NCBI GenBank assembly: GCA_024231955.1
Contig: JAAEPZ010000253.1
Location: forward strand, 434,001 to 498,000
Source of the DNA: a bacterium
Lineage (GTDB): Bacteria > Krumholzibacteriota > Krumholzibacteriia > JACNKJ01
Reading direction: 5' to 3'
Length of the DNA: 64,000 bases
Below the pieces are notes generated by a model. That model had not been told where the DNA came from and did not search any database. It saw only the letters and a list, made by a program, of their open reading frames with translations. Positions within the stretch are counted from its first letter, which is position 1, and each line of letters starts with the position of its first letter. Shown one piece after another: positions 33,824 through 43,078 of the stretch. Both the position numbers and the translations under genes were made by a program.

Positions 33824-36058
33824 TTGGACGAAAACCCTGCCATAGATAATCGTCGTTTTCTGCTGGGGGATTGGCTGGTTCAGCCTGATCTCAACCGTCT
33901 GATTCTCCAGATCGATGCTGTCGATCCCGATAACGGGTCCGCCGTGATGCATCAGGTGGAGCCGCGCGTCATGGAGACGCTGGTTTTCCTCGCCCGACAT
34001 TCCGGACAGGTCGTATCCCGACGGATGATCATGGATGCCCTCTGGGGCGAGACGGTCGTCGTCGAAGCCGCTCTGACCAGGGCCATTTCGGAACTGCGCA
34101 ATCTTCTGGGCGACGATTCCAGATCCCCTCAATATATAGAGACGATCCGCAAGGGCGGTTACCGGCTGATCGCCGAGATCGAATGGCGGGACAATAACGG
34201 CGGCGATCCCCCACCCACAGAGGGAGCCCCGCTCAACGGGTCGGCAGCAGCCGCTGGCCGGAGCGACGGGATTGCTCCCGCCGGCCCCGACCTCTCCCCC
34301 CAGCCCTCAGGCGCGGTGAAGTCCGTCCGGCCCCAGGCTGTCGGGCATCTGCTACTGGCGCTGGTAATCCTGATCCCGATCCTCATCTACCTGGGCGTGA
34401 AGTTCATCGACCCGAATGAATCCCCGGACTCCACCATACTGGAGGGGATACCCTTTACGACCTTCCCCGGCACGGAACATTATCCCGCCATGTCGCCAGA
34501 TGGCGGGCAGGTCGCCTTCTGCTGGCGCGATCCCGCTCTGACCCCCTCGAATCTTGACATCTACATCAAGCAGCGGAACACCGAGACACCGCTCCGGCTG
34601 ACCAGCCATCGCGGCATAGAGGCCTTCCCCACCTGGTCGCCCGACGGTACCCGCATCGCCTTCTCCCGTTCGACCAGAACGGGACCCGCCATAATGATCA
34701 TCCCGAGTATCGGCGGCGAGGCGCGGAAGATCACCCGCATCCCCTCCTGGCCGATCGGGCTGGACTGGTCGCCCGACGGGCGTCACATCGCTTTCGCGGC
34801 GATGCGTAGCGATACTTGCCCCGACACGATCTACCTGCTTGATGTGATGACGGGTGAGTATAATGAGCTGACGACCCCCGAGACATGCGGCAATGGCGAT
34901 ATAGCCCCCCATTTCTCCCCCGATGGTACGCAGATCGCCTTTGTCCACAGCAACCGGTTGGGGATGCAGGACCTGTTCGTCATCCCGACCGAGGGGGGCG
35001 AATCCAGCCGCATCACTCGCGGCCACCGCCTCATCTACGGGCTGGACTGGAGCCGGGATGGTCGCAGCATCACCTTCAGCTCCAGGCCGCTGGCGAAGAA
35101 CCTGTTGTGGCGAGTAGACGTGCAGACATCCGATCTGGAGCGGCTGCACTGCACGAGTGAGGGGATTGCCGGATTGTCCCTGGCCGCGAATGCGGACTGC
35201 ATGGTGTTCGAGGACATGCAGGCGGAGCTGAACATCTGGGCCGTTTACACGGAGACACCGGATTCCGTGCCGACCAGCACACCGCTGATCAGCTCTACCC
35301 GTTGGGACTCCTCCCCGGCCTACTCCACCGATGGCAAGCGGGTGGCGTTCATCTCCACCCGTTCGGGCGGCCGGGAGATCTGGGTGTGCAACAGTGACGG
35401 GACGAACCCGATCCAGTACACTTTCGAGACCGAGGGGGACATCCGAAACCTGATCTGGTCCCCCAGCGACAGATATATAGGATTCACGCTCTCCAGCGAG
35501 GATAATGCGATCATCCACATCATGGACAGCGGCGGCGGATTGTCGCGCCCCCTCAGCAAGGGTGAGTTCCGGGATGTCGCCTCCAGCTGGTCGCGGGATG
35601 GTGACTGGATCTACTTCGATTCATATCGCGACAAGGCCTGGAACATCTGGAAACTCAAGATCGAGGGCGGCGAAGTCCGGCAGGTAACCACCAACGGTGG
35701 ACTGAGCGCCAAAGAGTCTCACGATGGCCAGTACGTCTATTTCTCCAAGAATTTTCAGAGCGGGATCTTCCGGCTCCCAGTGACCGGCGGCGAAGAGGAG
35801 TGCATCACAACCTATTATACTCTCGGTGATTGCAGCAATTGGGGCGTGATGCGGGACGGCCTCTACTTTGCCTCCTACGTCCGGGGGGGACCGGTCATCG
35901 GCCGGTGCGATTTCGACGGCAAGAATGAGGCGATCATCATGAAGGTGGCAAACATCACGATGGGCAGCCTGACGGCGACGGCGGACGGCAAAACCTACCT
36001 CTACGGGCAGATGAACCCGCTCAAGGTCGATCTGATGCTGATCGAGAACCTCCCCTGA
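33824..36058 (+). CDS. CadC/ToxR-like membrane regulator with a TolB-type beta-propeller sensor
   Basis: 744 residues with a TTG start. A stop codon lies two codons upstream in the same frame, so translation cannot begin earlier, and the winged helix starts right after. Residues ~10-115 form an OmpR-type winged helix (FLLGDWLVQP, VSRRMIMDALWG, AALTRAISELRNLLGD, IETIRKGGYRLIA). A Pro/Ala-rich linker leads to one membrane helix (174-195). The outside part is a PD40/WD40-like propeller with repeats such as PTWSPDGTRIAFSR, PHFSPDGTQIAFVH and LDWSRDGRSITFSS. It would bind DNA from the membrane and sense through the propeller. The ECF sigma gene follows. Confidence 0.88.
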   Translation: MDENPAIDNRRFLLGDWLVQPDLNRLILQIDAVDPDNGSAVMHQVEPRVMETLVFLARHSGQVVSRRMIMDALWGETVVVEAALTRAISELRNLLGDDSRSPQYIETIRKGGYRLIAEIEWRDNNGGDPPPTEGAPLNGSAAAAGRSDGIAPAGPDLSPQPSGAVKSVRPQAVGHLLLALVILIPILIYLGVKFIDPNESPDSTILEGIPFTTFPGTEHYPAMSPDGGQVAFCWRDPALTPSNLDIYIKQRNTETPLRLTSHRGIEAFPTWSPDGTRIAFSRSTRTGPAIMIIPSIGGEARKITRIPSWPIGLDWSPDGRHIAFAAMRSDTCPDTIYLLDVMTGEYNELTTPETCGNGDIAPHFSPDGTQIAFVHSNRLGMQDLFVIPTEGGESSRITRGHRLIYGLDWSRDGRSITFSSRPLAKNLLWRVDVQTSDLERLHCTSEGIAGLSLAANADCMVFEDMQAELNIWAVYTETPDSVPTSTPLISSTRWDSSPAYSTDGKRVAFISTRSGGREIWVCNSDGTNPIQYTFETEGDIRNLIWSPSDRYIGFTLSSEDNAIIHIMDSGGGLSRPLSKGEFRDVASSWSRDGDWIYFDSYRDKAWNIWKLKIEGGEVRQVTTNGGLSAKESHDGQYVYFSKNFQSGIFRLPVTGGEEECITTYYTLGDCSNWGVMRDGLYFASYVRGGPVIGRCDFDGKNEAIIMKVANITMGSLTATADGKTYLYGQMNPLKVDLMLIENLP

Positions 36059-36219
36059 TCGATTCCCCGAAGTTCCCCGTTGCTCCGGAATCGATCCTCC
36101 AGCCCCCCCGCCCTTTCAGCGGCCGGTTTTCTTGTAACCAATCCGGTGCAGATCAGTCATAAGTTCAGTCTGTACAACAATCAGACGCTTCCGGACACGA
36201 ACAGAGCGGATCTTTCACG

Positions 36220-36771
36220 ATGATACAATGGACCAGCGCATATAAAAGACACGGGCGCTCGGTCCTCGCCTTTCTGATGAGACGGGTTGAAAGTCGTGAA
36301 GTAGCCGAGGACATCTGCCAGGAGACGTTCATGCGGGCGATGAAGGCCCAGGACAGGCTCCGAGATCCCGACAAGCTGCGCCCCTATCTGTTTCGCATCG
36401 CCAACAACCTCATGATCAACCATGCCCGCCGTCACAAGAGGGTGCGGACCGAGAGTGAGCTTGGCGATACCCCGACACTCGAACTCGTGGCCGGGCCGGC
36501 CTCGTATTGCCCCGAGCGACGGCAGAACTGGCGGGAGCTCTGCGACGCCCTGAGCCGTGAGCTCACCGAGTTGCCCAGCGAGCAACGTCAGGCGTTCGAA
36601 CTGGGAGTGCTGCAGCGACGCCCCTATACCAGTATCGCCGAGGAGACCGGTTGGAGCGTCGCCAAAGTGAAGATCAACGTCTACCGCGCCCGCAAGAGGC
36701 TGATCGCGGGACTCAGTGAATATCAACCGGCGGTAGTATCCCGCGCCCTGGCCAATGGAGGAGAGGTTTGA
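36220..36771 (+). CDS. ECF-family RNA polymerase sigma factor
   Basis: 183 residues. Region 2 contains AEDICQETFMRAM and LRPYLFRIANNLMINHARR. Region 4 contains ELPSEQRQAFELGVLQ and a helix-turn-helix YTSIAEETGWSVAKVKINVYRARKR (about residues 130-155). The ATG at 36220 lies 9 codons before region 2. The next gene is a zinc-type anti-sigma factor whose ATG lies 3 nt after this stop codon, a typical pair. A target gene may be the secreted triple-repeat protein that follows, though I cannot point to a shared promoter motif. Confidence 0.92.
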   Translation: MIQWTSAYKRHGRSVLAFLMRRVESREVAEDICQETFMRAMKAQDRLRDPDKLRPYLFRIANNLMINHARRHKRVRTESELGDTPTLELVAGPASYCPERRQNWRELCDALSRELTELPSEQRQAFELGVLQRRPYTSIAEETGWSVAKVKINVYRARKRLIAGLSEYQPAVVSRALANGGEV

Positions 36772-36773
36772 CC

Positions 36774-37454
36774 ATGACACAGTGTGAGACCTTCGAAATG
36801 CAAATCTCCGCCCTTCTGGACGGCGAAATCAGTTACCACGAGCAGATCATGCTGACGGACCACCTTCTGTCCTGCTCCTCGTGTCGTGACTTCTACAACA
36901 AAGCAAGAGAATTGCAGGATCTGGTGGATGAGTTGCCAATGACGCTCTCCGAGGAGACGGAGACCACGGCCGACCAGGCCCTGGCCTATGCCTCCGAACT
37001 GGAGAGCAGCGAAGAGACTCCCCGGGAGCATTCGCGGTTCCGCCTCCCTGCAAGTACTCCGCAACGGTGGCTCTGGGCCGCTGCTGCGGTTCTGGTATTC
37101 CTGATCGGTATCTGGTCCAGTAACACTCTGCAAAATGATAGTTGGCGCTATGCAGATCTGCCGGAAACACCGTCCCAGGATGAACCGATCGACGTCCTGC
37201 TCGCATCCGATAGCGGGCGGATGGACGATTCGCGATTCGTGGCATTGACTCTCGAATTGCTGCGTGGGGATCAACGCTATCACAGCAAGATGTATGAGAT
37301 CCTCGCGGAGCTCCAGGCTGGACAGATTCCCGTCGAGGGGGAGGCCTCCACTGCGCTCAATCGCAATGAAGGTGGATTCAGCGTGGTCGGCAACGGAGAG
37401 AAACGTGGTGCCGAGAACAGTACAAGTGAAACAGACCGGACCATTCACTTCTAG
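36774..37454 (+). CDS. Anti-sigma factor, zinc-type, membrane-anchored
   Basis: 226 residues. The ATG at 36774 is chosen over a TTG 6 nt upstream because GAGAGG is then well placed. The N-terminal domain has the H-X3-C-X2-C signature (His30, Cys34, Cys37) of ZAS anti-sigma factors. A membrane helix (RWLWAAAAVLVFLIGIW, about 98-116) separates it from an exported domain of ~110 residues of unknown fold. It should bind the ECF sigma factor encoded just upstream and release it on an envelope signal. Confidence 0.88.
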   Translation: MTQCETFEMQISALLDGEISYHEQIMLTDHLLSCSSCRDFYNKARELQDLVDELPMTLSEETETTADQALAYASELESSEETPREHSRFRLPASTPQRWLWAAAAVLVFLIGIWSSNTLQNDSWRYADLPETPSQDEPIDVLLASDSGRMDDSRFVALTLELLRGDQRYHSKMYEILAELQAGQIPVEGEASTALNRNEGGFSVVGNGEKRGAENSTSETDRTIHF

Positions 37455-37500
37455 CGAACGGGGAGCAACAAGCCCCCTCACACAAGTTAAGGAGCTGAGC

Positions 37501-38781
37501 ATGAAGAAGATCAACGCCACCACCATCGCGGTCGCGCTCCTGATCATGGCATTACTGCCGCTTTGCCCGTATAGCGCCCAGGCAAGGGATGATGTCGACA
37601 ACGGCGGCTTCATATACGGAGTCGTGACTACCGAATCGGGCAAGGAATACAAGGGTTTCCTCCGCTGGGACGACGAGGAAGCATTCTGGGATGATCTCTT
37701 TCACTCATCCAAAGAGGATCTCCCCTACCTCGATGAATATGAAGACTTCTATGACGATGATGATAATGACCGGGACCGCCGCGATCGTCGGGACCGCAAA
37801 GTAAAGATCTTCAACTGGAGCATCAACATCGATTCCCACGAGTGGAAAGGTTCCGACTCCCGCATCTTCATCACCCGCTTCGGCGACATCGAGAAGATCC
37901 AGGTCACAGGGAGCGATGATGCCCGCATCTACATGAAGAGCGGTGCCCACTTCGACGTGAGCGGCTACGCCAACGATGTCGGCGGCGTGATCTACGTCAA
38001 CGACGAGGACCTGGGCGAGATCAACCTGCACTGGAACCGGATCGATGAGATCCGCTTCATGCCCGCTCCCGACGATGCCGATCCCAACGCCTTCCGTCTC
38101 TACGGCAAGGTCGCCACCCGACGCGGTGAGTTCGAGGGTTGGATTCAGTGGGATAAAGAGGAGTGCCTGAGCACCGACAAACTCGACGGCGAATCGGAAG
38201 ACGGCGACATCGCCATCCCCATGGGTCGTATCGAATCGATCGAGCGCTACGGCAGTCGCGGCTGCGAAGTGATTCTCGGCGACGGTCGCACCTTCCGTCT
38301 CCGCGGCACCAACGACGTCAACAGCGACAACCGCGGCATCATGGTGGAGGATCCCAGGTACGGACGCGTCACTATCTTCTGGGATGAGTTCGAACGGGTC
38401 GATTTCGAAAAGCGGGACAACAGTGGTCGCAGCTACCGGGATTTCAAGGGTGGCGACAAACTTGAGGGTATCGTCACCGATACGGATGGACGTGACTATG
38501 AAGGTCGCATCGTCTTCGATCTCGATGAAGCCTGGACCTGGGAGATCCTCAACGGCTCTCTCCGCGACATCGAATTCGACACCCCCTTCATGCTGGTCAA
38601 GAGCATCGAGCCCCGCGGCTTCGACGATTGCAAGGTGGAGCTGAAGAGCGGCGAGACCCTGCGGCTCGAGGACAGTCAGGATGTCAGCGAAAACAACGAC
38701 GGCGTGCTGATCTTCACCGACCGGAACGGCGATCCCGAGTATGTCTCCTGGAATGACATCGAGAAGATCACGTTCAAGTAG
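37501..38781 (+). CDS. Secreted protein made of three homologous ~110-residue repeats
   Basis: 426 residues behind AAGGAG, with a signal peptide (cut after SAQA). Repeats cover about 37-187, 198-303 and 319-426. Each runs G-x-V-x-T/R-x-x-G-x-x-(Y/F)-x-G-(F/W/R)-(L/I), W/F-D-x-(D/E)-E, a stretch ending in I-x-S/K-I, a (C)-(R/K)-V-x-L-x-(S/D)-G segment, D-V-(N/S)-x-(D/N)-(N)-(R/D)-G-(I/V), and closes with W-(N/D)-x-(I/F)-(E/D)-x-(I/V)-x-F. The first repeat carries a charged insert (75-100, Asp then Asp/Arg). I know no named family. Its place behind a sigma/anti-sigma pair suggests an envelope-stress or surface role. Confidence 0.8.
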   Translation: MKKINATTIAVALLIMALLPLCPYSAQARDDVDNGGFIYGVVTTESGKEYKGFLRWDDEEAFWDDLFHSSKEDLPYLDEYEDFYDDDDNDRDRRDRRDRKVKIFNWSINIDSHEWKGSDSRIFITRFGDIEKIQVTGSDDARIYMKSGAHFDVSGYANDVGGVIYVNDEDLGEINLHWNRIDEIRFMPAPDDADPNAFRLYGKVATRRGEFEGWIQWDKEECLSTDKLDGESEDGDIAIPMGRIESIERYGSRGCEVILGDGRTFRLRGTNDVNSDNRGIMVEDPRYGRVTIFWDEFERVDFEKRDNSGRSYRDFKGGDKLEGIVTDTDGRDYEGRIVFDLDEAWTWEILNGSLRDIEFDTPFMLVKSIEPRGFDDCKVELKSGETLRLEDSQDVSENNDGVLIFTDRNGDPEYVSWNDIEKITFK

Positions 38782-38824
38782 TTCACGATATTCCGGCTCC
38801 GTCCCCCCAAGATTCGGGCCGGAC

Positions 38825-38857
38825 ACAGGGTTCGCAACCGCGAGCCCTGTTTTTTTA
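38825..38857 (+). terminator. Intrinsic terminator after the triple-repeat gene
   Basis: An 11-bp stem (ACAGGGTTCGC pairing with GCGAGCCCTGT, one G-T pair) is followed by seven T. Confidence 0.88.
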
Positions 38858-39035
38858 TGCCTGATGTCCATTCACCGGTAGTCGCGGAACTTTTAATGCC
38901 GGGATGAATTAACTCCTCCTGAAATCCCTTGCCGGGTCTCCCACAACATGTGAATACTCACTTTGCTGAACATCTGTCGCGTATTCACAGTCAAAGCGAG
39001 ATCCGCAGACCTGCACCTGCAACCGGGAGGCGTTC

Positions 39036-40328
39036 ATGCCCCGTTCAAGTAAAGTCCTGTTGTATTCAGTCCTGCTCCTCCTCACATTCGTCATCCTGAC
39101 GCCCGCCGCGCAAGCCGGCAGATGGGAGGGTCGCGAAGAGGTTATCGACGGCATAACCCATGTCATCAATCCAGAGCAACCGATGGAGAAGAACCGGTTT
39201 CTGAAGCCGCGTGAACTCTGGCGCCTCGGTGGCGAAAGCGAAGCGGATGAGGAGATGTTCGGCATGGTCCGACAGATTCGAACCGATTCCAAAGGCAACG
39301 TCTACATTCTGGATGTCCAGCTCAACGAGATCAGAATATTCAACGCCGACGGCGAATATCTCCGTACGATTGGCCAGGAGGGTGAAGGCCCCGGCGATTT
39401 CCGCAACGCCATGGATTTCTTCATCACCCCCGACGATCGGATCGGCGTCATTCAGATCATGCCCGGCCGCATCTCGATGATGACCACGGACGGCGACGGC
39501 CTGGCCGACATGCCGCTCCCCGGCGGTCAGGATGGCGCCATGATGGCCATGATCCAGGGCGCTCAGATCTCCCCGGAGCTGCTGTTGATCAGCATGAGCT
39601 CGACTACTTTTCAGGAGGATGGCAGCAACGTCAGCAGCCAGAGGCTGCTCGCCTGCGATCATGAAGGGGAGGTGATCAAGCCGTTCAAGGAGCAGAGTGA
39701 GGAATCCAGCAGCGGCATGATCATAATCTCGCCCGACGACGAAATCGATTATTCGAACCACTGGTATCTCAGCTCCGACAACCGGACCTACCTCGCCCCC
39801 TGGTACCATGAATACAAGATCGAAGTACTCGACGATAAAGGGGATGTCGAGCGGATCATCACCAAGGAGTATAAATCCAGAAAGCGTTCGGCCGAACAGA
39901 TCAAGGCGATCGAGGATCGCTACAGCCGAATCAGTTTCGGCGAGCAGAGCATGAAGATCGATATCGAACCCGATCGACGCGACATCTCCTCACTGCTCGT
40001 GCGCCCCAACGGCGACCTCTGGATTCTCTCCAGTGAGGGCAATGACGAGTGTCAGGACAACTGGTACGGTCGATTCGACGTCTTCGACTCCAAGGGGCGC
40101 TTCGAGCGCACTTTGAGCATCAACGTCCCCTACAGCACCGACTACGATGAGATCATCCTGCGTGGCGACCGCCTCTTCCTCATGAAAGAGGTCAACAACG
40201 GCTCCCGGACAGTCACCTCCAGCGGTGCCGGCGGCACCTCGACCATGCTGATGATGGGTGACCAGAACGAAGACGATGATCGCGAACCGGAGCCGTTCGA
40301 GATCGTCTGCTATCAGCTGCCGAAATAG
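39036..40328 (+). CDS. Secreted 6-bladed beta-propeller protein A
   Basis: 430 residues with GGGAGG upstream and a signal peptide ending near AAQA. The first conserved block reads RELWRLGG, then GMVRQIRTDSKGNVYILDVQ, IRIFNADGEYLRTIGQEGEGPGDF and TPDDRIGVI. These NHL-like blades are typical of the BF-type 6-bladed propellers common in FCB bacteria. It ends in EPFEIVCYQL, matching EIICYRV in protein B. Function unknown; probably ligand- or protein-binding outside the cell. Confidence 0.8.
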   Translation: MPRSSKVLLYSVLLLLTFVILTPAAQAGRWEGREEVIDGITHVINPEQPMEKNRFLKPRELWRLGGESEADEEMFGMVRQIRTDSKGNVYILDVQLNEIRIFNADGEYLRTIGQEGEGPGDFRNAMDFFITPDDRIGVIQIMPGRISMMTTDGDGLADMPLPGGQDGAMMAMIQGAQISPELLLISMSSTTFQEDGSNVSSQRLLACDHEGEVIKPFKEQSEESSSGMIIISPDDEIDYSNHWYLSSDNRTYLAPWYHEYKIEVLDDKGDVERIITKEYKSRKRSAEQIKAIEDRYSRISFGEQSMKIDIEPDRRDISSLLVRPNGDLWILSSEGNDECQDNWYGRFDVFDSKGRFERTLSINVPYSTDYDEIILRGDRLFLMKEVNNGSRTVTSSGAGGTSTMLMMGDQNEDDDREPEPFEIVCYQLPK

Positions 40329-40340
40329 TTCGGAATCCGC

Positions 40341-40389
40341 TTGACTCCCTGCGACGTTTGTCGCATTATACCTCTGCGACAAACGTCGC
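40341..40389 (+). promoter_or_regulatory. Promoter with double palindromic operator of the BlaI-type repressor
   Basis: TTGACT (40341-40346) is followed after 17 nt by CATTAT, a fair promoter. Two dyads, GCGAC-GTTT-GTCGC (40351-40364) and GCGAC-AAAC-GTCGC (40376-40389), cover the spacer and the start region with centres 25 nt apart. Together they form one larger symmetrical site. The repressor gene starts 39 nt downstream, so autoregulation is likely. Confidence 0.75.
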
Positions 40390-40427
40390 AGAGGTATCCT
40401 TTTTACCGCCCCCAACAAGGAGCATGG

Positions 40428-40814
40428 ATGAAAAAGAATCTGCCGGACCTCTCCCGCCTGGAGATTCAGTGCCTGCGGAGGCTCTGGAGCCGGGGTGAGG
40501 CGTCGGTGCGGAACATCCATGATGATCTGCCCGATCCACCCACCTACTCCACCGTGCGGAAGATCTTCGAACGGCTGGAGACCAAGGGTGCGATCGAACG
40601 GCTGCGCCAGGAGGACAATGCCTGGATCTACAAATCCCGGGTTGCCCCCGTTGCCATGATCCGCAAGGAGATCAGCCGCCTGCTCGACACGCTGTTTGAC
40701 GGATCGGCTCAACCGTTGATCGGCCATCTCGCCGACATGAACGCTCTGAGCATCGAGGATCTCGAGCAACTGGAGGAGCAGTTGGCGGAGAGGGATGATC
40801 TGAAGGATCAGTGA
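40428..40814 (+). CDS. BlaI/MecI/CopY-family transcriptional repressor
   Basis: 128 residues, with AAGGAG 5 nt before the ATG. The winged helix is clear: LEIQCLRRLWSRGEASVRNI, then PPTYSTVRKIFERLETKGAI and RLRQEDNAWIYKS. The C-terminal half is the dimerisation helix region. Family members bind short dyads in promoters and are released by proteolysis or a ligand. No BlaR1-type membrane protease is in the neighbourhood. It lies between two related propeller genes that it may control. Confidence 0.88.
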   Translation: MKKNLPDLSRLEIQCLRRLWSRGEASVRNIHDDLPDPPTYSTVRKIFERLETKGAIERLRQEDNAWIYKSRVAPVAMIRKEISRLLDTLFDGSAQPLIGHLADMNALSIEDLEQLEEQLAERDDLKDQ

Positions 40815-40883
40815 ACCGAGCCCGCATGCTACAGCCGGCTTTACACGACCACTAACCGAATAGCCCGTTCGAAAGGATAATCG

Positions 40884-42161
40884 ATGATGAAATCCTCAAT
40901 GGCCCTCTTGTGCCCTATCCTGCTGCTGACTCTGCTTCCGATTCCAATGAGCCCTCAGATCGCAAGCGCCGGGCAAGTGATTGATGTGGATGGTATTCAG
41001 CACGTTCGCAACGGCGACCGCCCCACCAACGGAGCGCAGACTCTGCACCTGGACGAGCTGTGGCGCGCCGGGGGTGAGGATGATGAAGAGAGCATGTTCG
41101 GTCTGATCACGAAGGTCGATACCGACAAGCAGGGCAATATCTATCTCCTGGATCCCCAGATGCTGACCGTACACGTCTACTCGAGTGATGGTGCTTTCAT
41201 TGGCGACATCTTCCGGCAGGGTCAGGGGCCGGGCGAGATCGGCTTCCCGCGCGATATGTGCATGACCCCGGACGGCAACATCACCATCATCCAACCGGGT
41301 CCCAACGGTCTGGTCAAGGTGGACACCGAGGGCACGGGAGCCGGCATGTACAGCTTGAAAACCAACGGCGGCGGGCGGGCTATGCCCACCAGCATCAACG
41401 CCGGCGGCAGCAATACCGTCGCGGCGGTCGAGGAGGCCGGAGAAGGCGCCACCCCCGGCACGGGCACGCGCACCAGCATCCTGGTTTCACTTGATGCGGC
41501 AGGCAATGAGATAGCGCGCTATCTCTCCACGAGTCGCGATTACGACTACAACAATCATGCCTTCAGGGAGAGGGGGAGCTTCCCCGATTTCATGTGGAGT
41601 TATGCCGTGGATGACGACGGCCGCGTCTACGCGTTGCCCGAACGGGATGAATACGGCATCAGCGTCTTCAGTCCCGCAGGAGATCTGCTGCGCGTTATCG
41701 AGAGACGTTTCGCACCCTGGCGGCGAACACCCCAAGACGCCGCCCGCATGCGTCGTCTGGCCGAGCGTCGCTTCCGCACTTTCCCCTTCGACCTCAGCTA
41801 CGAGTTCGAGGAGACCGAAGCGGTGGTCTCCTGGGTGCACCGCGGCCTTCAAATTGATGACGACGGTATGCTCTGGGTGCGCCATGCGCGCAGTGGGCGC
41901 AATCAGACGGAGGGTGACCTTCTCACCTTCGACATCTTCGACAGATCCGGGCACTTCGATCGTCAGGTGACATTCACCTGCCCCGGAGACGGTCTCGTCG
42001 ATGGGGTTTTCCTGCTGGGTGGTGACCGCGTACTGGTCGTCAGGGGATTTGTGGATGCCCTGCGCGACTGGTACGGCGGTGGCCGCGGCAGCATCGGCGA
42101 GGGTGACGATGTCGAGGAACCTGCTCCCATCGAGATCATCTGCTACCGTGTCGGGCGGTAA
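40884..42161 (+). CDS. Secreted 6-bladed beta-propeller protein B, paralogue of A
   Basis: 425 residues; AAAGGA precedes an ATGATG start. The signal peptide ends near IASA. DELWRAGG, GLITKVDTDKQGNIYLLDPQ, VHVYSSDGAFIGDIFRQGQGPGEI and TPDGNITII match the same blocks of protein A in order. It has a Gly/Thr-rich loop around residues 165-195. The two paralogues flank the BlaI-type repressor, which suggests tandem duplication and shared control. Confidence 0.8.
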   Translation: MMKSSMALLCPILLLTLLPIPMSPQIASAGQVIDVDGIQHVRNGDRPTNGAQTLHLDELWRAGGEDDEESMFGLITKVDTDKQGNIYLLDPQMLTVHVYSSDGAFIGDIFRQGQGPGEIGFPRDMCMTPDGNITIIQPGPNGLVKVDTEGTGAGMYSLKTNGGGRAMPTSINAGGSNTVAAVEEAGEGATPGTGTRTSILVSLDAAGNEIARYLSTSRDYDYNNHAFRERGSFPDFMWSYAVDDDGRVYALPERDEYGISVFSPAGDLLRVIERRFAPWRRTPQDAARMRRLAERRFRTFPFDLSYEFEETEAVVSWVHRGLQIDDDGMLWVRHARSGRNQTEGDLLTFDIFDRSGHFDRQVTFTCPGDGLVDGVFLLGGDRVLVVRGFVDALRDWYGGGRGSIGEGDDVEEPAPIEIICYRVGR

Positions 42162-42218
42162 TCCCCCAACCGCCCGACATGCCGCTCGGGGTCGTACTGA
42201 CCCCGGCGGTTGCCTTAC

Positions 42219-42242
42219 AGCCGGACGGGTATCCGTCCGGCT
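42219..42242. terminator. Hairpin between convergent genes, terminator-like without T-run
   Basis: A perfect 10-bp GC-rich stem (AGCCGGACGG with its complement) around GTAT, in the 92-nt gap between the convergent propeller B and hydrolase genes. No T-run on either strand. Confidence 0.4.
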
Positions 42243-42253
42243 TCATCATGCAG

Positions 42254-43078
42254 CTAGAATATCTCCCGTGCGAAATCGAGAACGCGTGTGTAGAACATCT
42301 CCGTCTCATCAATCATCAAGCCGTGCGTGGCCTTGATGAACAGGAGACGATCCAGATTGTTGCTCTTCAGGAAATGCTCGGTCTCCTGTGGGCAACTCTG
42401 ACCGCCGTAGCAGAAAAGTCTGGGTAGAGTCAACGACAGATAGAGATCGGCCAGTTCACTCACCGGGTGCTCCTCCGAGGGGCCGCCCCGCTCAACCAGC
42501 TCATGACTCATCGCCAGAAACACATCCGGGTTGCATCCGGCCAACGACTTGAAGTAGCGGCGCGTGGAGCGGCTGTTGCGACCGAGTATGCGCCACTTCC
42601 GCTCCCTGCGAAACACCCTGTCGAACCAGTCGTGGAAATCGTCGATCTTGTCATGGGCCACGGCCTGCCCGGAGAGGAAGAGATCCGCGTGAGTCAGGTT
42701 GCCCTCGACGTTGATGTACCCCTTGATCCGCTCTTCTCCATCGGCGGCGCAGAGTAGCGAACCAAGTCCGCCTCCCAGGGAATGGCCGATCAGAAGCACC
42801 TCGTCGCCACCAAAACGGGTGAGGAGCTCACCCAGCATAGCGACGATTTCATCGAAAGTAGGTGCTTTACCCACCAACTGAGCGCTCTCGCCGAAGCCGG
42901 GCAGATCGGGGGCCAGCAGGTTGAAGGACTCGAACCCAGCGAAGGTGAAGATCTCCTCGAAGGCGAGACTTGAATCACCCAGGCCGTGCAGCAGCAGAAT
43001 GGACCGCCTGCCGTGGCGAATCTCACTATGACGCAGGACGCAGCTGTGCTGCTTCAACTCGACGGTCGTCATCGCCAT
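42254..43078 (-). CDS. Alpha/beta hydrolase
   Basis: 274 residues from the internal ATG at 43078. The oxyanion strand LLLHGLGDSS, APDLPGFGES and the nucleophile elbow LIGHSLGGGLGS (Ser100) give the usual order. The catalytic His is likely in ATHGLMI near the C-terminus. Substrate unknown. The sequence upstream of 43078 stays open but has no family similarity, so it is left out. Confidence 0.85.
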   Translation of the reverse strand: MAMTTVELKQHSCVLRHSEIRHGRRSILLLHGLGDSSLAFEEIFTFAGFESFNLLAPDLPGFGESAQLVGKAPTFDEIVAMLGELLTRFGGDEVLLIGHSLGGGLGSLLCAADGEERIKGYINVEGNLTHADLFLSGQAVAHDKIDDFHDWFDRVFRRERKWRILGRNSRSTRRYFKSLAGCNPDVFLAMSHELVERGGPSEEHPVSELADLYLSLTLPRLFCYGGQSCPQETEHFLKSNNLDRLLFIKATHGLMIDETEMFYTRVLDFAREIF

